A stretch of DNA of 7,045 bases from an uncultured Eubacteriales bacterium (lineage in GTDB: Bacteria; Bacillota; Clostridia; Oscillospirales; Acutalibacteraceae). The notes under the pieces were generated by a model. The model ran no database searches. It saw only the letters and a program-made list of their open reading frames with translations, and was not told the origin of the DNA. The translations under genes were made by a program, and so were the position numbers. Location of the stretch: positions 1 through 7,045 of the forward strand of contig OMPZ01000033.1 in assembly GCA_900313125.1 (NCBI GenBank), in the 5' to 3' direction. Positions 1 through 6,438 of the stretch are shown one piece after another. Within the stretch, counting starts at the first letter, position 1. Each line of letters opens with the position of its first letter.

Positions 1-283
1 AGTATGCCAGCGAAATTTATGTGCAATCTGACGAATAAATCTGCGGCACATCTGAACGACGTTAGGTTTTTAGAGCTGCCCTTAAGGCAATACCGAAAGG
101 ATAGTAAATACAGTCGGAGCAGGCGACGCGCTTTTCTCCGCGTTCCTGCATTTCTACACAAAGGGTCTTGACGCGGAATCGGCACTCAGGCGCGCGGTCG
201 TCTTTGCCGGCATAAAGATCGGCTGCAACGGCGCGTCGAACGGTTTTTCAAGTGAAGACGAAATAGAAAGCACTATTAGCTGA
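1..283 (+). pseudogene. PfkB-family carbohydrate kinase, 3' remnant with disrupted reading frame
   Basis: The recognisable part runs from about 98 to the TGA at 281-283 and reads (R)IVNTVGAGDALFSAFLHFY and onward. NTVGAGDA is the PfkB signature, with the catalytic-base Asp and the anion-hole GAG that phosphorylate a sugar hydroxyl with ATP. The following helix and the ending GASNGFSSEDEIE are typical of the C terminus of this kinase family. Upstream, this frame (starting at base 2, modulo 3) has stops at 29, 53, 71 and 83 and no usable start codon. Frame 1 is open from base 1 to about 174. Frame 3 holds short kinase-like pieces (YASEIYVQSDE, and AALKAIPKG just before the signature) but also has stops at 36 and 63. 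At least one frameshift near 85-101 is therefore needed to reach the signature, and probably more damage exists upstream. The gene is cut by the window edge. It could be a genuine pseudogene or a sequence/assembly error. Substrate cannot be told. Confidence 0.72.
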
Positions 284-302
284 ATTACAAATTTTATCGA
301 CG

Positions 303-348
303 AAAAATACCCCTTACGGAAGATCAAATTCCGCAAGGGGCGTTTTTT
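303..348. terminator. Bidirectional intrinsic terminator
   Basis: The hairpin pairs CCCCTT-A-CGGAA (310-321) with TTCCG-C-AAGGGG (329-340), giving 11 pairs and one A/C mismatch around a 7-base loop. On the plus strand it is followed by six T at 343-348. On the minus strand the run AAAAA at 303-307 supplies a U tract. It lies 27 bases after the stop of the kinase remnant and 22 bases after the stop of the convergent ABC gene, so it can end transcription from both sides. Confidence 0.9.
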
Positions 349-361
349 ATGATGAAGATCT

Positions 362-2119
362 TTATGTACTGAACTGACTGTTGTACAGCGCAGCGTAGAA
401 CCCGTTCATTGCCAGAAGCTGATCGTGGCTGCCCTGTTCGATGACGTTGCCGTCCTTCATTACGAGTATCACGTCGGCTTCACGGATCGTAGATAAGCGG
501 TGCGCGACGATAAAGCTCGTTCTGCCCTTCATCATTTTAGCGAACGACGATTGGATTATCGCTTCGGTGCGCGTGTCGATAGATGATGTGGCTTCGTCGA
601 GTATCAGCATAGGCGGGAGGTCAAGCATCACGCGCGAAATGCTCAGAAGCTGCTTTTGACCCTGAGAAAGCCCCGAGTTTGAATCGCTGATAACGGTGTC
701 GTACCCGTCCGGCAGTCGTTTTATGAACCTGTCGGCGTGAGTCGCTTTTGCGGCGGCTTCGACCTCTTCATCGGTGGCGTCGGGGCGTCCCATTTTGATA
801 TTGTCTCTGACGGTACCGTTCTTTATCCATGTTTCCTGCAAGACCATGCCGTAATTGTGCCGCAGGCTTGCCCGCGTGATGTTCCTGACGTCGCTGCCGT
901 CGATCGAGACGCTGCCCTCGTTTACGTCGTAGAAGCGCATAAGCAGATTTATCAGCGTCGTCTTGCCGCAGCCCGTCGGTCCTACGATCGCTATGCGCGT
1001 GCCGGGGCGCACGTCGAGATCGAAATGCTCTATCAGTCTTGTTTCGGGAGAATACGAAAAGCTCACGTCGCTAAGCTTCACGCTGCCCTGCGCATTCTCA
1101 AGTACAGCCGCGTCGTCGGCGTCGGGTATCTCCGGCTCGCATTCGATAAGCTCAAACACGCGCGCCGCACAGGCGAGAGCGTTTTGCAGCTCCGTCACCA
1201 CGCCCGATATCTCGTTGAACGGCTTTGTGTACTGATTTGCGTAGCTCAAAAAGCAGGTAAGCTCGCCTACGGTGATGAGATCCCACTTGATTATCGCGAC
1301 CGCGCCGAAAAGCGCAACGGCTGCGTAAATAAGGCTGTTGACAAATCTTGTCGAGGGATTTGTCAGCGAGGATAGGAACACCGCCTTGACCGACGCCTTT
1401 GTCAGCCTGTCGTTTATCTCGTCAAATTCATCGATAGCCTGCTGCTCGTGAGAAAAAGCCTTCACCGTTTTCTGATCGCCGATCAATTCGTCGATGAGCG
1501 CGGTCTGTTCTCCGCGTATCTCAGACTGTATCCTGAAGTAGTCGAACGTCGCCCTCGCGATACCTCGTGCAATGAACAGCGAGACGGGCGTGAGCACCAC
1601 CACGACGAGCGTTATCCGCCAGTCGAGCGAAAGCATGAACCCGAGCGTGCCGATTATCGTCACAACTCCTGTGAAAAACTGCGTAAAGCCCATGAGCAGA
1701 CCGTCCGCGAACTGATCCGCGTCGGCAATGATACGGCTGACGATATCACCGTGAACGTGAGAGTCGATGTAGGCGAGAGGGAGCCTTTGCAGCTTTTCAA
1801 AAGCTTCGCTGCGGATATCTCTCACCACCTTGAAGGTCACGCGGTTGTTGATAATGTTCATCACCCACTGCATTACAGCCGTTGCGATTATAAGAACGGC
1901 CGCTTTCGCGAGTATCGACAGCATACCGTCAAAATCTACGCTGCCCTTGCCGACGATCAGGTCGATCGCCCTGCCTATCAGAATGGGAATGTAAAGCGTA
2001 AGAGCGACCGTGCCCGCGGCAAGTATTATCGAGAATACGATCTGCAGCTTGTATCTGCCGACGTAGGCGAGTGTTTTTTTCAGAGCGATGCGCTGAGCCG
2101 TTTTGTTCTCCTTTTTCAT
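362..2119 (-). CDS. ABC exporter half-transporter, consensus-site subunit (TM288/BmrD-like)
   Basis: This is a 585-residue fused permease-ATPase of the multidrug/lipid exporter type, acting in the cytoplasmic membrane. About six membrane spans fill residues 25-310 (for example near 26-48, 70-90, 144-185 and 258-280). The ATPase domain has Walker A GPTGCGKTT (380-388), Q-loop Gln428, signature LSQGQ (484-488), Walker B MLILDE with catalytic Glu509, D-loop SSID, and H-loop His540. The signature is noncanonical (Gln for the first Gly of LSGGQ), as in the TM288 side of TM287/288, while Glu and His are intact. The start ATG at 2117-2119 overlaps the stop of the upstream ABC gene as ATGA. GAGGCGG precedes it at a suitable distance, and the protein begins MKKENKTAQR. 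A longer reading from 2173 would overlap the upstream gene by 58 bases and adds a non-homologous-looking leader, so I reject it. The substrate (drug, lipid, peptide) cannot be deduced. Confidence 0.93.
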   Translation of the reverse strand: MKKENKTAQRIALKKTLAYVGRYKLQIVFSIILAAGTVALTLYIPILIGRAIDLIVGKGSVDFDGMLSILAKAAVLIIATAVMQWVMNIINNRVTFKVVRDIRSEAFEKLQRLPLAYIDSHVHGDIVSRIIADADQFADGLLMGFTQFFTGVVTIIGTLGFMLSLDWRITLVVVVLTPVSLFIARGIARATFDYFRIQSEIRGEQTALIDELIGDQKTVKAFSHEQQAIDEFDEINDRLTKASVKAVFLSSLTNPSTRFVNSLIYAAVALFGAVAIIKWDLITVGELTCFLSYANQYTKPFNEISGVVTELQNALACAARVFELIECEPEIPDADDAAVLENAQGSVKLSDVSFSYSPETRLIEHFDLDVRPGTRIAIVGPTGCGKTTLINLLMRFYDVNEGSVSIDGSDVRNITRASLRHNYGMVLQETWIKNGTVRDNIKMGRPDATDEEVEAAAKATHADRFIKRLPDGYDTVISDSNSGLSQGQKQLLSISRVMLDLPPMLILDEATSSIDTRTEAIIQSSFAKMMKGRTSFIVAHRLSTIREADVILVMKDGNVIEQGSHDQLLAMNGFYAALYNSQFST

Positions 2120-3843
2120 GACACCGCCTCTTTTCTGAACTGCGAATCGTAGATCTCTCGGTAAACGGCACATGAGCTTATCAGCTCGTCGTGTGTTCCG
2201 ATGCCGACAGCCTTGCCGTCGTCGAGAACGACGATCTTATCGGCGTACTGTATAGACGACGCTCTTTGAGAAACGATAAACACGGTTTTATCGCTGTACT
2301 GCTCGCGCAGCGCCTTTCTCAGCGCCGCGTCGGTCGCGAGATCGAGCGCGGAGGAGCTGTCGTCAAGTATCAGGATATCAGGGTCGCCCACAAGCGCGCG
2401 GGCGATCGTCAGTCTCTGTCTCTGACCGCCGGAGAGATTCTTGCCGCCCTGCTCGATCATGTGATCGAGCACGCCTTCCTTCTTTTCGATAAATTCTCTT
2501 GCCTGCGCCGTTTCGAGCGCTCTCATGATCTGCGCGTCGTCGGCGTCGGGCTTGCCCCAGCGCATATTGTCGCGCACCGTGCCCTTGAAAAGCGTTGCCT
2601 TCTGCGGAACTATCCCGAAGAAGCCCCTGAGCTGGTCGAGCGGATATTTTTTGATATCCACGCCGTTCAGAAGCACCCTTCCGCCGTCGGCGTCGTAAAA
2701 GCGCGCTATCATGTTGACAAGCGACGTTTTGCCCGAGCCTGTGCCGCCGATAATGCCGATCGTATCGCCGCGCCTGACCTTGAGATCAATATCGGAAAGG
2801 GAATGCTTTGACGAGCCCTTGTACATAAGCGACGCGTTATCGAGCTCGATAATGTACGGCGACGCGCTGACATCGACGCGCTTGCTCGGCGATTTGATGC
2901 TCGGTTTTGTCTCAAGCACAGCCTGCACTCTGTCGCCGCACGCCGCTGACTTCGTGATGTTTATTATCAGATTCGCGAGCTTGATAAGCTCCACGAGTAT
3001 CTGCGACATATAGTTGTAAAGAGCTACTACCTCGCCGGTAGAGAGCCTTCCTGTGTTGACCTCGATGCCGCCGGTGTAGATCAGTATGAGCACGGCAAAA
3101 TTGACGATCAGCAGCGTCAGCGGATTCATGAGCGCCGAGATACGCCCCGTGAAATTCTGCAAAGCCGTGAGCAGATCGTTTCTTTCGCGGAAATCCCTGA
3201 TCTCGGTTTCCTCGTTGCAGAAGGCTCTGATAACGCGCGTGCCCGCGAGGTTATCGCGCGTCAGCGAAAGAACGCCGTCGAGTCCCTCTTGTATCTTTTC
3301 GTAGAGCGGTATGCAGATCAGCATTATACCGAACACGACAGCCGACAGCAGAATTATCGTCCCGACAAAGATCAGCGCGGCTCTGACGTCGATCGTGAAA
3401 GCCATTATCATCGCGCCGAAAACGATGAACGGCGACCGCAGGAATAGTCTCAGCGTCATGTTCACGCCGTTTTGAAGCTGATTGAGGTCGCTGGTCAGGC
3501 GTGTGATGAGCGTAGACGAGCCGAGCCTGTCAAGCTCCGTGTAAGAAAGCTTTTGTATGTGAGCAAACAGCGCGTGCCGGACCTTCGACGTGAAATTTAT
3601 CGCCGCCTTCGCCGCAAAGTACTGAGCGGTGAGCGAGCTTATCAGCCCCACTACAGCAAGCGCAGCCATTACCGCGACCATGTGTATCGCGTGCTGCGTG
3701 TTGTTTTTAGCGATGCCGCTGTCGATTATCGAAGCTACCGCGAGCGGTACGAACAGCTCGAGTATCGCTTCGACCATTTTGAAAAAGGGCGACAAAAACG
3801 CCTCTTTTTCGTATCCCTTCATGTATTTCAGAAGCTTTCGCAA
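2116..3843 (-). CDS. ABC exporter half-transporter, degenerate-site subunit (TM287/BmrC-like)
   Basis: This is a 575-residue permease-ATPase half-transporter, the expected partner of the gene that follows it. Membrane spans lie roughly at 18-40, 55-77, 133-155, 158-180, 241-262 and 275-295. In the ATPase domain Walker A is GGTGSGKTS (366-374), Q-loop Gln414 and signature LSGGQ (470-474) are canonical. Walker B reads LILDD, with Asp495 where the catalytic Glu normally stands, and the H-loop His is Gln526 (IVSQRAS). These two substitutions mark the degenerate-site subunit of heterodimeric exporters such as TM287/288, BmrCD and LmrCD. In the heterodimer, its LSGGQ would complete the active site on the partner's Walker motifs. 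The start is a TTG (3841-3843) with a strong GGAGGTG seven bases upstream. The first in-frame ATG is codon 8 and lacks such a site. No clear promoter is visible just upstream, so it may be read from the ligase-family gene. Its TGA overlaps the next ATG. Confidence 0.93.
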   Translation of the reverse strand: MRKLLKYMKGYEKEAFLSPFFKMVEAILELFVPLAVASIIDSGIAKNNTQHAIHMVAVMAALAVVGLISSLTAQYFAAKAAINFTSKVRHALFAHIQKLSYTELDRLGSSTLITRLTSDLNQLQNGVNMTLRLFLRSPFIVFGAMIMAFTIDVRAALIFVGTIILLSAVVFGIMLICIPLYEKIQEGLDGVLSLTRDNLAGTRVIRAFCNEETEIRDFRERNDLLTALQNFTGRISALMNPLTLLIVNFAVLILIYTGGIEVNTGRLSTGEVVALYNYMSQILVELIKLANLIINITKSAACGDRVQAVLETKPSIKSPSKRVDVSASPYIIELDNASLMYKGSSKHSLSDIDLKVRRGDTIGIIGGTGSGKTSLVNMIARFYDADGGRVLLNGVDIKKYPLDQLRGFFGIVPQKATLFKGTVRDNMRWGKPDADDAQIMRALETAQAREFIEKKEGVLDHMIEQGGKNLSGGQRQRLTIARALVGDPDILILDDSSSALDLATDAALRKALREQYSDKTVFIVSQRASSIQYADKIVVLDDGKAVGIGTHDELISSCAVYREIYDSQFRKEAVS

Positions 3844-3850
3844 ATAAAAG

Positions 3851-3857
3851 CACCTCC
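3851..3857 (-). promoter_or_regulatory. Ribosome binding site fixing a TTG start (first ABC gene)
   Basis: GGAGGTG on the minus strand matches the 16S 3' end perfectly and sits seven bases before the TTG at 3843-3841. It decides for the TTG over the in-frame ATG seven codons later. Confidence 0.85.
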
Positions 3858-3874
3858 GAGATGACGAAATAATA

Positions 3875-3903
3875 TAAGAGCACTCCTGTGCGGAGCGCTC
3901 TTA
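3875..3903 (-). terminator. Hairpin after the ligase-family gene, probable weak or partial terminator
   Basis: TAAGAGC-A-CTCC (3875-3886) pairs with GGAG-C-GCTCTTA (3892-3903) around the five-base loop TGTGC, giving 11 pairs and one mismatch. Reading on the minus strand it follows the stop of the 3917-5563 gene by 13 bases. The bases after it are TATTATTTCG, a broken T tract, so termination may be incomplete. The hairpin ends 31 bases before the TTG of the ABC gene, so any independent ABC promoter would have to overlap it. I see no good -35 there. Confidence 0.55.
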
Positions 3904-3916
3904 CGGCTCGTTTTGG

Positions 3917-5563
3917 TTACTTTGAAGCTGCTGCGTTCTCCTCGTCGAAGCTCCTTATGAGAGCTTCAGCAATGCCGAAGAAGAGGAACAGATAAGGTGT
4001 GATGATCGGGGTAGCAAGGTTAAATATCGACTGCGAGCAGTACGAAACTATAGCCAGTATCGCGATCATGAACGGGATGTTGTTTTTGCATCTTCTTATG
4101 CATCTCCAAAGCAGCGTTCCGATAAGTGAAACGTATGCTGTAAAGCCGAAAATACCGGTCGTAACGAGATAGTTGAGGAACTCGTTGTGCGCGGTGTCAA
4201 ACACGGCGTCGTGACGCTTGAGCATATCCTGACGGTAGTCCGCCTTGATAAGCTGACCGAAGGTGTCGGGGCCCGAGCCTACGAGTATATTTTTAACGCC
4301 CTTTGATTTAAAGAGGATCATACCTCTTATCCACGCGTAGCCGCGGTGCGTACCCCATTGGTCGTTAAGGCGAAGTACCTTGGAGAATTTGCCGAGGTCG
4401 GTCACCTTGTCGATAAAGCTGAAGTAAATGAACACGAACAAAACCGCGGACGCAGCGACGCCGACAAACGCGCCTGCCGCGATCTGACACCACTTCGGGC
4501 TGTGTTCATCACCGAATTTCTGGTCAAGCAGGAACGCGCCGATCGTAAGCATGATGGAAATGCCGATAGCTATGAATACCCTGTTGTCAAAAATAAGGAA
4601 TTTCGACAGATCGCCGAGGTTCTTGTAGTTGTCGTGGAAAAGCAGAGAGATAAGTCTCAGCAGCTTGATAGAGATAAGCATTGCCGAAAGTGACAGGCAG
4701 AACTTGAAAAGTCTGTGCGCGCTTCCGCAGCAGTAAATGAAAAGCACAGCCATGAATGCCACGAGTCCGAAGTAGCCGCTAAGGCTGTTTGCCACAAGCA
4801 GACCCATAAAATTGACAACTGCCGTGAAAAGATAGAACGCGGAGAAGAGCTTGTCTTTAGACTGTACGGCAAGCGCAGTACAAACAGGGAGCGATACGCA
4901 GACAAAGCCCGAGAACATATTGATGTTGCCGATAGTAGTAATGAAGTCCTTCTGCTGAGACTCCTTAATGTCGACAACGATCCTAAACGGGTCTATCCAG
5001 AACTCGTGCATAAGCGCGATAAGGCATACAACGCTCGACATAACGGCAAAGACAGTAAAGATAGGTTCTCTGTACTTGAAATATCTCGATATAAGCAGGT
5101 AGCACAGAAGATACATCGCCATGAGCCAAAAGCCGCTGTCACGTCCGCCCGACCCGGTAAACGCTTCGTTGCCGTATTCCGACAGGCAGGCTGAGATAAG
5201 GCAGACAACGACGAACGCGATAAACGACCAGTCCGAAACGGACATCTTAAACAGATGCTTTGGCCAGTAGTCCTTGTCGATACCGCAGATATACGTCGCG
5301 ACTATGAAGAAAAGAAGTACGAACGTCGTAGCGATAAAGTAATGCAGTCTGTCGTCTCGCACGTTGAACAGCTTGTTCGTCATGTAGATGGGGAAAACAG
5401 CGAACATACTGATAACGAAAAGGTCGGCGAATTTCTGATGCATCGTCAGGCGCAGCGGAGTTTTCACAGCTTCGCTGTTCTTAGACCGTGTGCTTTTTTC
5501 CGAAGTCCCGGAGTTTTTCTCAAAAGCTTCGGTCGCTTGTTTTTTCTTGTTTTTCTTGCTCAA
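3917..5563 (-). CDS. O-antigen ligase/polymerase (Wzy_C)-family membrane protein
   Basis: The 548-residue protein has a hydrophilic Lys/Ser-rich cytoplasmic tail (residues 1-40) and then about 11-12 hydrophobic segments to near residue 537. Family marks visible are GNINMFSGF (212-220), HRGYAWIRG (406-414, containing the Arg usually found before the large outer loop), LVGSGPDTF (427-435), and DTAHNEFLNYLVTTGIFGF (456-474) with His459. This H-N-x-x-L...TG-x-x-G block is the hallmark of O-antigen ligases and Wzy-type polymerases, which transfer or polymerise undecaprenyl-linked glycans on the outer face of the membrane. A Gram-positive has no O antigen, so the likely substrate is a capsule, teichoic-type or glycoprotein glycan; that is inference. 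Start is TTG (5561-5563) with AGGAGGT nine bases upstream. No glycosyltransferase or flippase gene is in the window; neighbours are yqgF (95 bases upstream) and the ABC pair downstream. Ligase versus polymerase cannot be decided. Confidence 0.85.
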   Translation of the reverse strand: MSKKNKKKQATEAFEKNSGTSEKSTRSKNSEAVKTPLRLTMHQKFADLFVISMFAVFPIYMTNKLFNVRDDRLHYFIATTFVLLFFIVATYICGIDKDYWPKHLFKMSVSDWSFIAFVVVCLISACLSEYGNEAFTGSGGRDSGFWLMAMYLLCYLLISRYFKYREPIFTVFAVMSSVVCLIALMHEFWIDPFRIVVDIKESQQKDFITTIGNINMFSGFVCVSLPVCTALAVQSKDKLFSAFYLFTAVVNFMGLLVANSLSGYFGLVAFMAVLFIYCCGSAHRLFKFCLSLSAMLISIKLLRLISLLFHDNYKNLGDLSKFLIFDNRVFIAIGISIMLTIGAFLLDQKFGDEHSPKWCQIAAGAFVGVAASAVLFVFIYFSFIDKVTDLGKFSKVLRLNDQWGTHRGYAWIRGMILFKSKGVKNILVGSGPDTFGQLIKADYRQDMLKRHDAVFDTAHNEFLNYLVTTGIFGFTAYVSLIGTLLWRCIRRCKNNIPFMIAILAIVSYCSQSIFNLATPIITPYLFLFFGIAEALIRSFDEENAAASK

Positions 5564-5572
5564 CTTAAAGTT

Positions 5573-5579
5573 ACCTCCT
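5573..5579 (-). promoter_or_regulatory. Ribosome binding site fixing a TTG start (ligase-family gene)
   Basis: AGGAGGT on the minus strand lies nine bases before the TTG at 5563-5561. There is no ATG with a comparable site near the N terminus, and the reading frame is already hydrophilic and lysine-rich from this codon. The TTG is therefore the best start. Confidence 0.8.
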
Positions 5580-5658
5580 GATTAGTTGTGTATGCGATCA
5601 ATATATTATGTATCACAAAACAATAATATCATGAATTTTGCTGATGATCTTCGGCGGC

Positions 5659-6075
5659 TTATTTGTTTTTCAGCCGCTCGAGGTATGACTGTAAAATGAT
5701 CGCTGCGGCTTCCGCGTCAACGCTCTGTTTACGTTTTTTTCCGCGGACATTGTTGTCGTTCATGTAACGGTGCGCGATCATGGTGGTACATCTTTCGTCC
5801 TGCATCTCAACAGGGATCGGGCACAGCTTCCCGATCATATCGGCAAATTCCCGTGCGCCCTTCGCGCTGTCGCCCTCGGTGCCGTCCATATTCTTCGGCA
5901 GCCCTACGACGATCAGCTCGGCTTTGCGTTCCTGTGCGGTCTCGACGACCCTCTGCGCGAGCTTTTCTCTGTTCCATTCCTCGATAACACCGATCGGCGA
6001 CGCCAGAAACATCGTTTTGTCGCAAACGGCAAGCCCGGTACGCGCCTTTCCCAGATCAACGGAAAGTATAATCAA
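5659..6075 (-). CDS. yqgF: YqgF/RuvX family RNase H-fold protein (putative pre-16S rRNA nuclease)
   Basis: At 138 residues the protein has the usual family length. Motifs in order are SVDLGKARTGLAVCD (residues 5-19, the D-x-G-x-x-R-x-G strand with Asp7), VVGLPKNMDGT (56-66), MQDERCTT (91-98, the DER-x-TT motif), and SVDAEAAAIILQSYL (118-132) with Asp120. Asp7, Glu94 and Asp120 are the RuvC/RNase H-like acidic residues. In E. coli and B. subtilis this cytoplasmic protein is implicated in maturing the 5' end of 16S rRNA, and related proteins act on nucleic acid junctions. The start is a TTG (6073-6075) giving M-IILSVDLG, preceded by GGGGTGATC, which pairs with the 16S 3' end. A longer open frame to 6150 would add an AT-rich 25-residue leader unlike the family and is rejected. 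No clear terminator follows, so the ligase-family gene 95 bases downstream may be co-transcribed. Confidence 0.94.
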   Translation of the reverse strand: MIILSVDLGKARTGLAVCDKTMFLASPIGVIEEWNREKLAQRVVETAQERKAELIVVGLPKNMDGTEGDSAKGAREFADMIGKLCPIPVEMQDERCTTMIAHRYMNDNNVRGKKRKQSVDAEAAAIILQSYLERLKNK

Positions 6076-6077
6076 AC

Positions 6078-6086
6078 GATCACCCC
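6078..6086 (-). promoter_or_regulatory. Ribosome binding site fixing the TTG start of yqgF
   Basis: GGGGTGATC on the minus strand matches GGAGGTGATC of the extended Shine-Dalgarno sequence with one difference. The core GGGGTG ends five bases before TTG (6075-6073). It supports the 138-residue protein and not the longer open frame. Confidence 0.75.
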
Positions 6087-6094
6087 AATATTGT

Positions 6095-6123
6095 AATATA
6101 TAGGTATAAAAAATAAAATGCAA
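6095..6123 (-). promoter_or_regulatory. Candidate sigma-A promoter for yqgF
   Basis: On the minus strand, TTGCAT (6123-6118) and TATATT (6100-6095) are separated by 17 bases. Transcription would start near 6088, leaving a very short leader before the ribosome binding site. The region is very AT-rich, so chance matches are likely. Confidence 0.4.
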
Positions 6124-6191
6124 ATAGAAAAATTGTGAAAGCGAGTACAATAAAGTAAATAAAAACCAATTTTTTTGTTTAATATGGATAC

Positions 6192-6220
6192 TTTACAAAT
6201 TTACGAAAACATGGTATTAT
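6192..6220 (+). promoter_or_regulatory. Extended -10 sigma-A promoter reading toward the XRE regulator
   Basis: TTTACA (6192-6197) and TATTAT (6215-6220) are separated by 17 bases, and TGG directly before the -10 supplies the TGn extension. The expected start is near 6227, about 212 bases before the regulator's ATG. That gives an unusually long leader for a bacterial gene. Confidence 0.7.
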
Positions 6221-6246
6221 AATTGAGTAAAAAGAATTAAATAGTC

Positions 6247-6259
6247 AAGTATGATACTT
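6247..6259. repeat. Perfect short inverted repeat, candidate operator
   Basis: AAGTAT-G-ATACTT is a perfect palindrome around one central base. It lies about 20 bases downstream of the predicted regulator transcription start. The same ATACTTT half recurs at 6188-6194, touching the -35 hexamer, and its complement AAAGTAT is at 6063-6069 in the first codons of yqgF. This fits an operator for a Cro/C1-type dimer, possibly the adjacent regulator itself. The sequence is AT-only apart from three positions, so chance is a real alternative. Confidence 0.35.
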
Positions 6260-6385
6260 TTTTCTTTTGAAAGCCGACCACTAACAAACAAGTTATATTT
6301 TATCATAGAAATAGTGTTTTGTACAGAAAAAATACAATTTTTTAACAACTAATTCTTCACAGAGGATCAGAGATCGAACGCTGTG

Positions 6386-6416
6386 CGGCATCTTAACATT
6401 TTTGAAGAGTATGCCG
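6386..6416 (+). promoter_or_regulatory. Leader hairpin just upstream of the regulator ribosome binding site
   Basis: CGGCAT (6386-6391) pairs with ATGCCG (6411-6416), and CTT (6392-6394) can extend the stem with AAG (6405-6407) across a three-base bulge. It ends eight bases before GGAGGG at 6425. It lacks a T tract, so it is not a terminator. It could influence ribosome access or message stability. No known riboswitch class is recognised. Confidence 0.35.
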
Positions 6417-6424
6417 GAGAAAAC

Positions 6425-6430
6425 GGAGGG
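6425..6430 (+). promoter_or_regulatory. Ribosome binding site choosing ATG 6439 for the regulator
   Basis: GGAGGG is followed by eight bases and then ATG at 6439. The in-frame GTG at 6430 overlaps the Shine-Dalgarno sequence itself and so cannot be the start used with it. Confidence 0.8.
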
Positions 6431-6438
6431 TGAAAATA

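Larger units (their letters stand above)
6076..6438. other. Divergent AT-rich intergenic region between yqgF and the XRE regulator
   Basis: These 363 bases hold no protein gene I can support. They contain outward promoters on both sides, a perfect 6+1+6 inverted repeat (6247-6259), an A/T-only dyad around 6325-6342, and a G/C-closed hairpin (6386-6416) shortly before the regulator's ribosome binding site. One 33-codon ATG frame (6251-6352) lies inside, but it has no Shine-Dalgarno sequence. The base composition is far more AT-rich than the flanking genes, except for 6360-6430. Confidence 0.7.

Noticed and set aside
737..1375. 212-codon open frame on the plus strand opposite the ABC gene
   Set aside because: It is antisense to a well-supported ABC ATPase region, and its translation shows no domain. 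Long antisense frames are expected from the GCG/CGC-rich codon use of the real gene.
1448..2152. 234-codon open frame on the plus strand
   Set aside because: It is a shadow of the ABC membrane domain on the other strand; its Arg/His/Asp-rich composition is typical of antisense translation.
2120..2173. Upstream extension of the second ABC gene to an ATG at 2173
   Set aside because: It would overlap the preceding ABC gene by 58 bases. The ATGA overlap with a nearby Shine-Dalgarno sequence gives a better start at 2119.
2191..2811. 206-codon open frame on the plus strand
   Set aside because: It lies antisense to the ATPase domain of the other ABC gene, with no ribosome binding site and no recognisable motifs.
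4715..5194. 159-codon open frame on the plus strand inside the ligase-family gene
   Set aside because: It is antisense to clearly hydrophobic membrane coding sequence; the product is charged and low-complexity.
6076..6150. N-terminal extension of yqgF to 6150
   Set aside because: The extra 25 residues are AT-driven aromatic/hydrophobic sequence absent from the family, and they span the promoter and ribosome binding site of the TTG start.
6251..6352. 33-codon frame in the regulator leader as a possible leader peptide
   Set aside because: There is no Shine-Dalgarno sequence, the composition simply follows the AT-rich DNA, and the frame begins inside the inverted repeat.
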